Below, piece by piece: positions 8,701 to 14,225 of a stretch of DNA of 17,875 nt. The position numbers and the translations under genes were made by a program. Source of the DNA: Actinomycetota bacterium (GTDB taxonomy: Bacteria > Actinomycetota > Actinomycetes > Actinomycetales > Microbacteriaceae); NCBI GenBank assembly GCA_016870695.1, contig VGAV01000010.1:1-17875 (forward strand), given 5' to 3'. Each line of letters begins with the position of its first letter. Within the stretch, counting starts at the first letter, position 1. The notes below the pieces were generated by a model. That model was not told the DNA's origin and did not search any database. It was given only the letters and a program-made list of their open reading frames with translations.

Positions 8701-9096
8701 GACGACGGTGCGCTGTGGACGGATGACGACGACACCGGCGCCTCTGCCGCGGATGCCGAGGAGCTGCAGCGTCTGCGCGAGAGCTTCGAGCGCTCCGAGT
8801 GGGCGGGTCTGCAGCCCCTCGAGGTCGAGACGGAGATCGACTTCGTCACGCCGCTCCTGGACGGGCGCGAGCACGTGATCATCTGCAAGCTGGACGCCGT
8901 CTACCGCCGCGGCGACCGCATCGAGATCGTGGACTGGAAGACGGGACGTCCGCCCGTCGGCGAGGCCGAGAAGCGGGCCCGGATGCTGCAGCTCGAGCTG
9001 TATCGCGAGGCGTATCACGCCAAGCACGGCGTCCCGATGGACAAGATCGACGTCGCTCTCTTCTACGTCGGCGACGAGGTCGTGCTGCGCGGCTGA
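5776..9096 (+). CDS. adnB: AdnB-like subunit of the AdnAB helicase-nuclease
   Basis: This is the main motor subunit of the AdnAB resection complex, 1106 residues. All superfamily 1 motifs look intact: Gln33, Walker A GAGSGKT (49-55), TFTRKAAGEL, DEYQD (337-341), GDPHQAIYAWRG (363-374), LTSWRN, TIHGSKGLEW (718-727) and YVAFTRAR (805-812). The C-terminal nuclease shows His959 (TLFHAW), Asp1040 (KLDAVY), Asp1053 and Lys1055 (VDWKTG) and QLELYREAY. I chose the GTG at 5776, which overlaps the adnA stop by four bases and implies translational coupling. An ATG 36 bp upstream is in frame but lies inside adnA. Unlike AdnA, no motor residue appears lost, so this subunit should drive translocation. It is followed by three tandem repeats. 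Confidence 0.95.
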   Translation: MTAPIPPAPIGTALLPAATIAAALGQFPPTAEQTEVIEAPLAPALVVAGAGSGKTETMAGRVVWLVANGLVRRDEVLGLTFTRKAAGELAERIQRRLQRLSEFEVRGLLPKLPALHAAGRLAVFAELAGAEGARGDAARRDALDALARETHAVPPVDHDGDQLLHRPTVATYNSFADGLVREHGLRIGRDAEAAILSESAAWLLMRRVVFASDDPRLEERQESPRTLIDAALRIARDGVDNLVDLDRLAAFPDEFGRIVERPSENARTSVYKDVADAAARVSALGLLADLARAYDREKARLSVMDFADQVAGALRIVRDHPAVVDELRARYRVVLLDEYQDTSVVQTDLLSTLFGGTGVMAVGDPHQAIYAWRGASAGNLGGFPAAFAPDGGCAQFSLLTSWRNSARVLDAANAVLAPLADRSPVAVEQLRARPGAPDGLVEIAFDDALDAEADRVAAWFAGIRAARAADGRATTGAVLFRSKKHMVRFGDALGRRGIPHRILGLGGLLTTPEVVDVVSALRVISDPEAGSPLIRLLSGPRWSVGLADLRALAQLARRLASHDAALQPLDTDVAARLRSTPGADRASLVDALDFLTRQADDHGWLADITPVGRARLRDAGAVFAGLRRSVGAPIPELIRLVEAELRLDIELAANESRGPARIASAQLRAFVDEIRGFLAADESGSVSSLLAWLDHAEQADEFAPRTEPPEDDVVQLLTIHGSKGLEWDAVAVVRLVTDELPSLARDTKGWLGFGVLPSEFRGDSAWLPVLGWRGAETQQQLKTAIEEFVAANRARQLDEDRRLAYVAFTRARDHLLLTGSSWSGTKRPRRPSVFLDEAAAALGMVLDIGEPGDDPYDGERRTLQWPLDPLGARRTAVAAAAAEVEEARLAAPADPDPDLELLLAERAERLRPTHTPAPTRIPASRYKDFVADYGGTVESLRRPMPERPFRQTRLGTLFHAWVERRSGLVGAGTGLDDGALWTDDDDTGASAADAEELQRLRESFERSEWAGLQPLEVETEIDFVTPLLDGREHVIICKLDAVYRRGDRIEIVDWKTGRPPVGEAEKRARMLQLELYREAYHAKHGVPMDKIDVALFYVGDEVVLRG

Positions 9097-9103
9097 GCGG
9101 TCG

Positions 9104-9372
9104 GCGTGTTGGTCGGACGGGGTGGCATCCGTGGGCTCAGGCGCCCCAGTGGGGGTCACCAGCCCCAGTGGTCCTGCAGACGGGTGGGGGTGGCGCGTTC
9201 GTCGGGCGGGGTGGCATCCGTGGTGCTCAGGCGCCCCAGTGGGGGTCACCAGCCCCAGCGGTCCTGCATTCGGGTGGGGGTGGCGTGTTTGCCGGGCCGG
9301 GTGGCATCCGTGGTGCTCAGGCGCCCCGCCTGGCGACAGCAGCCCCGGCGGTCTGCAGACGGGCGGGCGCGG
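9104..9372. repeat. Three tandem copies of a repeat of about 90 bp
   Basis: Copies run at about 9104-9192, 9193-9282 and 9283-9372, each starting GCGYGTT and carrying GTGGCATCCGTGG (at 9122, 9211 and 9301). Copies 1 and 2 are nearly identical; copy 3 diverges in its second half. They fill the 304-bp space between the converging adnB and phosphotransferase-like genes, which holds no credible gene; the open frames through it are by-products of GC-richness. Each copy contains one GGCATCC heptamer and a hairpin-forming segment. There are no spacers of unrelated sequence, so it is not a CRISPR array. Confidence 0.9.
9146..9171. terminator. Possible bidirectional hairpin in repeat copy 1
   Basis: The arms CCAGTGGGG (9146-9154) and CCCCAGTGG (9163-9171) pair over eight of nine positions, with one central G-G mismatch, around the loop GTCACCAG. 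Copy 2 has the same structure at 9236-9261 with a second mismatch; copy 3 keeps only shorter arms. The position between converging genes fits a transcription barrier, but no T-run follows, so factor-independent termination is unsupported. Confidence 0.4.
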
Positions 9373-9400
9373 TCGCGGCGACGGCCGGGGGAGAGGCCGG

Positions 9401-10774
9401 TCAGGCGTCGCGGGCCTCGCGGGCGTCGTCATCCCCGGCGACGGCCCAGCGGCGCAGCGCCGCACGGGAGGCGCGGACGGCGTCCTCCTCGTCCTGGGCC
9501 GTGACGTCGTGAGGGACGTCGCCCGCGGAAATCGGGGCCTCGTCCGGCGCGGCATCGAGCGACCCGGTGCGCTGAGGCGTCCAGCCGTCGAGGTCGACGG
9601 GCACGGTGGCGCCCGGGTCCTCGGGCTCGCGCAGACCCGTCAGGTCGAACGCGTTCTCCCGGGCGGGGTCCGCGGGTGCGGCGTCCTCCGCGGCGAGACG
9701 GTCTCGTTCCGCGGCCAGGTAGAGCGAGAGGGCCTCGGGGTCGTAGGCGTCCGTCTGCATGGACGTGTCGATCGGGGCCGCCGCGGTCGGCGGGACGCGC
9801 TCGACCAGCGCCATGGCGTCGTCGATGTCGGCGCGGCTGTCGGGAACGATGTGATCGCCGCGGACGCCGTCGGCGAGGGCCGTGAGCAGGGCGACCGCGT
9901 CGTCGACGACATCGCTCTCCCCGGCGTCCCAGCCGTGGACGAGCCAGCGGGCGAACTCCAGCTCGGCGTACAGGCGCGCGCGTTCGCGCAGCAGCGGGTC
10001 GGGGGACCGCTCGCCGCCGCGCGCATAGCCGTCGTGGACGTCGTCGGTCGCGGTGGGGGCCGACGCGAGCCACCGAAGGTCGACGGCGGGATCGCCGACG
10101 CTGAGGCCCGCCCACTCGAGCAGACCGGTGACGTGCGGGATCCCCTCATCGTCGTCGACCAGCAGGAAGGACGAGCTGCTCGCGCCGCCGAGGACGACGG
10201 CGGACTCGAACCGCCACAGCTCGTCCACCTCGACCGCGCGGCGCCAGCGGAGCATGAGCCCGTCCGGGACGCGGTCGGTGGCGTCGACCCGGTCGAGAAG
10301 GCGCGTCACGTCATCGCGTACCTGCTCCGGCGACCGGACGGGGAGTCCGTCGGTCCGCACGACCGACACCGGCAGCGCGTGCACCGCGGCCAGCGCGGCG
10401 CCGATGGCCGGCGCGTACCCCGGGCCCTTGGGGAGGTTGGCGGGGTCGATGCGATAGCCGACGAGATGGTCGACGACGAGCACACGCTGGGTTCCGGAGC
10501 CGGTCTCGCCGAGCACCTCCGGCGCGGCGAAGGGCAGCAGCGCCCGCACGCCCGGGGTGAGGGCATGCAGCGCGCGGGACTCCGTCGCCAGGTCGCGCGC
10601 GGCCGCGTCGTCGACGGGCATGCGCACGACAATGGCGCGTCCGTCCTCCAGGCGTGCGAAGGCGGCGTCGAAGCGGCCGGGCCCGTTCTCGGTCAGCGGA
10701 CCGACCGCCGTGACCCCGATGCCGGGCAGAGCCGCCGTCACCGACGCGGCTAGAGTGAGGGGCGAGCGTGCCAT
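9401..10774 (-). CDS. Phosphotransferase (APH)-fold protein with degenerate active site
   Basis: The 457-residue protein has the outline of the aminoglycoside/macrolide phosphotransferase family: an N-lobe strand pair (FDAAFARLEDGRAIVVRMP), a hinge-like VLVVDHLVGYRI, and the C-lobe signature GDPAVDLRWL (227-236). The usual catalytic residues are missing. The N-lobe Lys appears as Arg51; the HGDxxxxN loop reads LGGASSSSF (195-203); and the metal-binding Asp before Trp is Glu220. It is therefore probably not an active kinase. Residues from about 305 to the end form an acidic, Pro/Ala-rich extension of about 150 residues not normal for the family. The ATG at 10774 follows a TACCCT box by six bases, giving a likely leaderless transcript. 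It converges on adnB and is divergent from nudC. The family is moderately sure; the function is unknown. Confidence 0.88.
   Translation of the reverse strand: MARSPLTLAASVTAALPGIGVTAVGPLTENGPGRFDAAFARLEDGRAIVVRMPVDDAAARDLATESRALHALTPGVRALLPFAAPEVLGETGSGTQRVLVVDHLVGYRIDPANLPKGPGYAPAIGAALAAVHALPVSVVRTDGLPVRSPEQVRDDVTRLLDRVDATDRVPDGLMLRWRRAVEVDELWRFESAVVLGGASSSSFLLVDDDEGIPHVTGLLEWAGLSVGDPAVDLRWLASAPTATDDVHDGYARGGERSPDPLLRERARLYAELEFARWLVHGWDAGESDVVDDAVALLTALADGVRGDHIVPDSRADIDDAMALVERVPPTAAAPIDTSMQTDAYDPEALSLYLAAERDRLAAEDAAPADPARENAFDLTGLREPEDPGATVPVDLDGWTPQRTGSLDAAPDEAPISAGDVPHDVTAQDEEDAVRASRAALRRWAVAGDDDAREARDA
10751..10756 (+). promoter_or_regulatory. Putative -10 box for nudC-uvrD2
   Basis: TAGAGT on the plus strand would start transcription near 10763 and give a leader of about 75 nt before nudC. 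It lies inside the first codons of the divergent phosphotransferase-like gene, so the two promoters would overlap. No clear -35 is present. Confidence 0.35.
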
Positions 10775-10780
10775 GCCCCC

Positions 10781-10786
10781 AGGGTA
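10781..10786 (-). promoter_or_regulatory. Putative -10 box for leaderless phosphotransferase-like mRNA
   Basis: The minus strand reads TACCCT, then six bases, then the ATG at 10774. The geometry matches the adnA, MiaE-like and UPF0182 starts in this window. Confidence 0.4.
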
Positions 10787-10838
10787 GGTCGGTCCCGCGC
10801 TCCTTCCCCCCGCGCCACGCCCTTGAGAGAGGTGTTCG

Positions 10839-11738
10839 ATGCCGCCCAGCGCCCCCGTGCCGTCGCGTCCCCTCGTGCGCGACCGCAGCGCCGACGAACG
10901 CCGCACCGCGGGACTGCTCGATGCGGCGCGCGCCGCATTCGGGACCCGCGTGCTCGCTGTGCGCGCGGACGCGGCGCCGGTCCGCGGCGACGCTCTCGTC
11001 GGCGTGCCCGTCTCCGCGCTGGACGAGGTGCTCGAGTGGGCGTTCCTGGGCCGCGGGCCCGCCGGCGAGGCCGTCCTCCTTGCGGTCGTCCCGGACGAGG
11101 CGGACATCGCCCTGCCCCCGGATGCCGCCTGGTCGAGGCTGCGCGAGATCGGCGGCGACCTCGTCGAGTCCGACGCCTCGATCCTGCGTACCGCCGTCGC
11201 CCTCGCGGGGTGGCTGCGCGACGCGCCCTTCTGCCCCGCGTGCGGAACCCGGACGCTCACCCGTGACGCCGGATGGGCACGGCACTGCCCCGGATGCGGC
11301 CGCGAGCACTTCCCGCGCACCGACCCGGCGGTGATCGTCCTGGTGGTCAGCGAGGACGGCGGGCGGGTGCTGCTCGGTGCGAACGCCGCGTGGGGCGGAG
11401 CCCGGTACTCGTGCTTCGCCGGGTTCGCGGAGGCGGGGGAGTCGCTCGAAGAGGCGGTCGCGCGAGAAGTCGCGGAGGAGGCGAACGTCGTGCTGCGCGA
11501 CGTCGAGTACCGCGGCTCGCAGGTCTGGCCGTATCCCCGCTCGCTCATGCTGGGCTTCCGTGCCCGCGTGGAGCACGACGCCGACGCCCGCGAGGACGGT
11601 GAGGAGATCGTCGAGGTGCGCTGGTTCACCCGCGACGAGCTCGGCGCCGCGATGCGGGGCGAGAGCGGTCTGCAGCTGCCCGGACCGGCCTCCATCGCCC
11701 GGCGCCTCATCGACGACTGGTACGAGGAGACGCGGTGA
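10839..11738 (+). CDS. nudC: NAD+ diphosphatase, NudC-type Nudix hydrolase
   Basis: NudC splits NAD(H) into nicotinamide mononucleotide and AMP and, in some bacteria, removes NAD caps from RNA. The 299-residue protein has the complete family layout. A variable N-terminal domain is followed by a four-Cys zinc ribbon (Cys132, Cys135, Cys150, Cys153), FPRTDPAVI, and the Nudix box from Gly195 through Glu201 and REVAEE (209-214). The family marker is SQVWPYP (227-233), a mild variant of SQPWPFP. Within the Nudix box the conserved late Gly is Asn216, a small deviation. The ATG is set by a strong GAGAGAGG (10825-10832) six bases upstream. The stop overlaps the uvrD2 GTG by four bases. The nudC-uvrD2 pair matches Rv3199c-Rv3198c of M. 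tuberculosis. Confidence 0.95.
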   Translation: MPPSAPVPSRPLVRDRSADERRTAGLLDAARAAFGTRVLAVRADAAPVRGDALVGVPVSALDEVLEWAFLGRGPAGEAVLLAVVPDEADIALPPDAAWSRLREIGGDLVESDASILRTAVALAGWLRDAPFCPACGTRTLTRDAGWARHCPGCGREHFPRTDPAVIVLVVSEDGGRVLLGANAAWGGARYSCFAGFAEAGESLEEAVAREVAEEANVVLRDVEYRGSQVWPYPRSLMLGFRARVEHDADAREDGEEIVEVRWFTRDELGAAMRGESGLQLPGPASIARRLIDDWYEETR

Positions 11739-13483
11739 GCGCGCTCGACGGGCTCGACGAGCAGCAGCGGGAGGCGGCGCGGACCCTGCGCGGACCCGTC
11801 TGCGTCCTCGCGGGCGCCGGCACGGGCAAGACGCGGGTCATCACGCGCCGCATCGCCCACGGCGTCGACACCGGCGCGTACTCCCCGCAGCGGGTGATGG
11901 CCGTCACCTTCACGGCGAAGGCCGCGGGGGAGATGCGCGGTCGACTGCGTGCCCTCGGCGTCTCGGGGGTGTCCGCGCGGACGTTCCACGCGACGGCGCT
12001 GGCGCAGGTGAACTACTTCTGGCCCGCTCTCGCCGGCGACCAGGCGCCGTCCATCATCGACAACAAGGTGCGCATGCTCGCGCACGCCGCCGACGGAGTG
12101 GGGCTGTCGCCGGACACGGCCACCCTCCGCGACGTGGCGTCCGAGATCGAGTGGCGCAAGGTCACCATGCGCTCGATCGAGCAGTACGCGGCGGACCGGC
12201 CGAACGGCGTCGGACGGCTCGGGGTGGACCGCGTCGTGGACCTGCAGCGCGCGTACGAGAAGCTCAAGGACGAGCGCCGTCAGATGGACTTCGAGGACGT
12301 CCTCCTCACGTGCGCGGGGATGATCGAGGCGGAGCCCCGGGTGGCCGCCGCCGTGCACGAGCAGTACCGGCACTTCACCGTCGACGAGTTCCAGGACGTG
12401 TCGCCGCTGCAGGCGCGACTCCTCGAGCTGTGGCTCGGCGACCGCCACGACCTTTGCGTGGTGGGCGACGCCAGCCAGACCGTCTACTCGTTCACCGGCG
12501 CCGACTCGCGGTATCTGCTGGAGTTCGAGCGGACCCACCCGGATGCCAAGGTGGTGCGCCTCGAACGCAATTACCGCTCCACGGCGCCGGTGCTCGCCGT
12601 CGCGAACGACCTCATGCGCGGCCGCGCCGGCGCGCTGGAGCTGGTCGCCGCGTCGCCGGAGCAGACACCGGCCCCCACGGTGCGCGCGTACGACGACGAC
12701 GAGGACGAGGCGGCCGGGGTCGCGCGGTCCATCGCCGACCTCGTCGCGCGCGGCGCGGACCCGCGGGCGATCGCCGTTCTCTACCGCTCGCATGCGCAGT
12801 CGGCCCTGCTGCTGACGGCCCTCGCCGGCGTCGGGGTGGCTGCCACCGTGCTCGGGGGGCGACGGTTCTTCGACCTCCCCGAGGTCCGGCAGGCGATGAT
12901 GGCCCTGCGCGCGGCCTCGGTGGCGCCGCTGGAGACGGGGTTCCTCGCGACCGTGCGCGACGTTCTGCGCAGCGTCGGGTTGACGGACGAGCCGCCGGCC
13001 GCCGGCGGGGCTCTGCGCGATGCCTGGGAGGCGCGCGCCGCCCTCCTGCGTCTGGCGGAGGAAGCGCCCGCGGGGACGGACCTGCGCGGCTTCACCGACG
13101 ACCTGCAGGCGCGCGCCCGGGACCAGCACGAGCCGGCCACGCGGACGGTCACGCTCGCGACGCTGCACGCCGCCAAGGGACTGGAATGGGACCACGTCCA
13201 CCTCGTCGGGGTCAGCGAGGGGCTGCTGCCCATCTCGTACGCCACGACCTTCGAGGCGGTCGACGAGGAGCGTCGCCTGGCATACGTCGGTGTCACGCGT
13301 GCCGCGCGGACGCTGTCCATCAGCTGGTCCCATGGTCGGGGGCGGAGCGAACGGTCGCCGTCGCGCTTCCTCCGAGAGATCGGCAGCGGCAGTCTGCGCT
13401 CGGCCGATGTCGTCGCCAGGACCGGCGGGACGTCGCGGCGCGCAGGTGCAGGGAGCTCGTCGTCTTCGAGGGGTCCGCGCTGA
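11735..13483 (+). CDS. uvrD2: UvrD2-type superfamily 1 DNA helicase, short form
   Basis: This is a 3'-to-5' DNA helicase of the UvrD/PcrA class, probably involved in repair and genome maintenance. In its 582 residues all motor motifs are present: GAGTGKT (27-33), TFTAKAAGEM, DEFQD (217-221), GDASQTVYSFTG, LERNYRS, TLHAAKGLEWD and YVGVTRA (517-523). Mycobacterial UvrD2 is near 700 residues and carries a tetracysteine motif and a C-terminal HRDC domain. Here motif VI is followed by only about 60 residues, Arg/Ser-rich and without Cys pairs, so both are absent. The GTG start is inside the nudC stop (GTGA), implying coupled translation. The last 164 bp lie antisense to the end of the ThiF-like gene, whose coding need may explain the odd tail (AGAGSSSSSRGPR). 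UvrD2 is favoured over PcrA by the nudC context. Confidence 0.9.
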   Translation: MSALDGLDEQQREAARTLRGPVCVLAGAGTGKTRVITRRIAHGVDTGAYSPQRVMAVTFTAKAAGEMRGRLRALGVSGVSARTFHATALAQVNYFWPALAGDQAPSIIDNKVRMLAHAADGVGLSPDTATLRDVASEIEWRKVTMRSIEQYAADRPNGVGRLGVDRVVDLQRAYEKLKDERRQMDFEDVLLTCAGMIEAEPRVAAAVHEQYRHFTVDEFQDVSPLQARLLELWLGDRHDLCVVGDASQTVYSFTGADSRYLLEFERTHPDAKVVRLERNYRSTAPVLAVANDLMRGRAGALELVAASPEQTPAPTVRAYDDDEDEAAGVARSIADLVARGADPRAIAVLYRSHAQSALLLTALAGVGVAATVLGGRRFFDLPEVRQAMMALRAASVAPLETGFLATVRDVLRSVGLTDEPPAAGGALRDAWEARAALLRLAEEAPAGTDLRGFTDDLQARARDQHEPATRTVTLATLHAAKGLEWDHVHLVGVSEGLLPISYATTFEAVDEERRLAYVGVTRAARTLSISWSHGRGRSERSPSRFLREIGSGSLRSADVVARTGGTSRRAGAGSSSSSRGPR

Positions 13484-14141
13484 GATAGTGCCGCGCGGCG
13501 CGCGCGACCTCGACGGCGAATCCCGCATCGACGTCGGGGCGCGGTCGCGCGAGGAGCTGGGCCGCGATCGCCGGCCAGGCCGGGTCGCGAGAGCGGGCCG
13601 TGGCATCCAGGCAGCTCAGGCACGCCGTCAGACCGGGCCGGACGAGCGGACCGACGGCCGCCTGACCGGCGTCCAGGACGACCGGCAGATGGGGCACGTC
13701 CTCGCGAACCAGGGCGACTGCCCGGCGGGGGTCGACGCGGTGGGCGCCGAGCAGGATCACCGTCCGCCCGTCGTCGGGGGCAGCGGTCCGGCTGCCCGCC
13801 CACGGCAGCACGGCGGTGTCCGGGGGCAGCCCGAGCCGGACCGCGCGGACCACGCCCGGGGACAGGTCGTCTGTCACCTGCAGGGCGACCCGCGGGGCGC
13901 GGGCGGGTGCGTCGAGAGCGGGGACCAGCCGGGCCAGCAACGCGTCGACGTCGGTCTCGTCGGCGCCCGCCATCCGGGCGAGCCCCTGCAGGACCGGCAG
14001 GCTCGTCCCGTTCTCGAGCGCGTCCACGGCCGCTGCGTGCCACGCGGACTCGAGGGTCAGCTGCACGAGCGGCGGCGCGCCGAACTGCACGGTGCGGTCG
14101 TCCCGCCAGAGCGGGGGAGCGGAAGGGGCGAGTCGAGGCAT
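13320..14141 (-). CDS. ThiF/TOMM-cyclodehydratase-like protein (Rv3196-like)
   Basis: The 273-residue protein opens with a winged-helix-like segment (LWRDDRTVQFGAPP to about 77), resembling the peptide-binding part of E1-like cyclodehydratase partner proteins. A Rossmann-like part follows (TVILLGAHRVDPRRAVALV, LPVVLDAGQAAVGPLVRPG). Cys174 and Cys177 (CLSC) plus Cys251 and Cys253 (CRC) look like a split Zn site, as in that family. I see no GxGxxG ATP site, so adenylation is doubtful. The C-terminal Cys pair and its Arg-rich approach (RRSWRRHRPSADCRC) fall within the 164-bp overlap with uvrD2, so I accept the full frame. The ATG at 14141 begins the recognisable fold; an in-frame start 45 bp upstream is possible. 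No YcaO or precursor peptide is nearby. The function is unknown. Confidence 0.78.
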   Translation of the reverse strand: MPRLAPSAPPLWRDDRTVQFGAPPLVQLTLESAWHAAAVDALENGTSLPVLQGLARMAGADETDVDALLARLVPALDAPARAPRVALQVTDDLSPGVVRAVRLGLPPDTAVLPWAGSRTAAPDDGRTVILLGAHRVDPRRAVALVREDVPHLPVVLDAGQAAVGPLVRPGLTACLSCLDATARSRDPAWPAIAAQLLARPRPDVDAGFAVEVARAARHYLSADPSKTTSSLHLRAATSRRSWRRHRPSADCRCRSLGGSATATVRSAPDHGTS

Positions 14142-14178
14142 GCCGACGATCCTGGCGCGCTCGGAAGGCGTTCCGGGG

Positions 14179-14187
14179 TTGTCCACA
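14179..14187 (+). promoter_or_regulatory. DnaA-box match TTGTCCACA
   Basis: This is an exact copy of the actinobacterial DnaA-box consensus, just upstream of the ThiF-like gene and touching the putative terminator of the metalloprotease gene. It is single; the nearest relative in the window is TCGTCCACA at 1028-1036. Next to it (14162-14175) is a short inverted repeat CGGAA/TTCCG. One box is no origin, but it could tie this gene to DnaA or titrate it. Confidence 0.45.
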
Positions 14188-14207
14188 GAAAGAGGCGTCG
14201 ACGCCTC
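14185..14207 (-). terminator. Putative intrinsic terminator of the metalloprotease gene
   Basis: The perfect 16-bp palindrome GAGGCGTCGACGCCTC (14192-14207) is followed on the minus strand by TTTCTGT. It lies 19 bp past the metalloprotease stop. The stem is strong and the T-run is short, which is common in GC-rich actinobacteria. It would separate the metalloprotease transcript from the ThiF-like gene. Confidence 0.6.
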
Positions 14208-14225
14208 CTCCCCAGGCCTCGTGGC

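Noticed and set aside
9182..9212. G-quadruplex in the G-rich tract of the repeats
   Set aside because: G-runs are present, but one loop would be about 13 bases, so a stable quadruplex is doubtful.
9104..9372. CRISPR array
   Set aside because: The units are contiguous with no distinct spacers, the period is about 90 bp, and no cas genes are near.
9097..9400. Small protein genes in the convergent gap
   Set aside because: Open frames exist in several phases but only repeat the tandem unit, with no start-site signals and Trp/Gly-rich nonsense products.
5593..9555. Open reading frame of 1320 codons antisense to adnB
   Set aside because: Composition artefact across adnB and the tandem repeats; repetitive Arg/Gly/Glu product with no motif.
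9401..10774. Antibiotic-resistance phosphotransferase
   Set aside because: The fold resembles APH/Mph enzymes, but the catalytic Asp, Asn and metal Asp are absent, so resistance activity should not be inferred.
10823..10828. TTGAGA as a -35 promoter element before nudC
   Set aside because: A matching -10 would fall inside nudC; the sequence is better explained as the edge of the GAGAGAGG ribosome site.
10775..13606. Upstream extension of the phosphotransferase-like frame to over 1400 codons
   Set aside because: The extension runs antisense through nudC and uvrD2; the true start at 10774 is supported by a -10 box and the fold's normal N-terminus.
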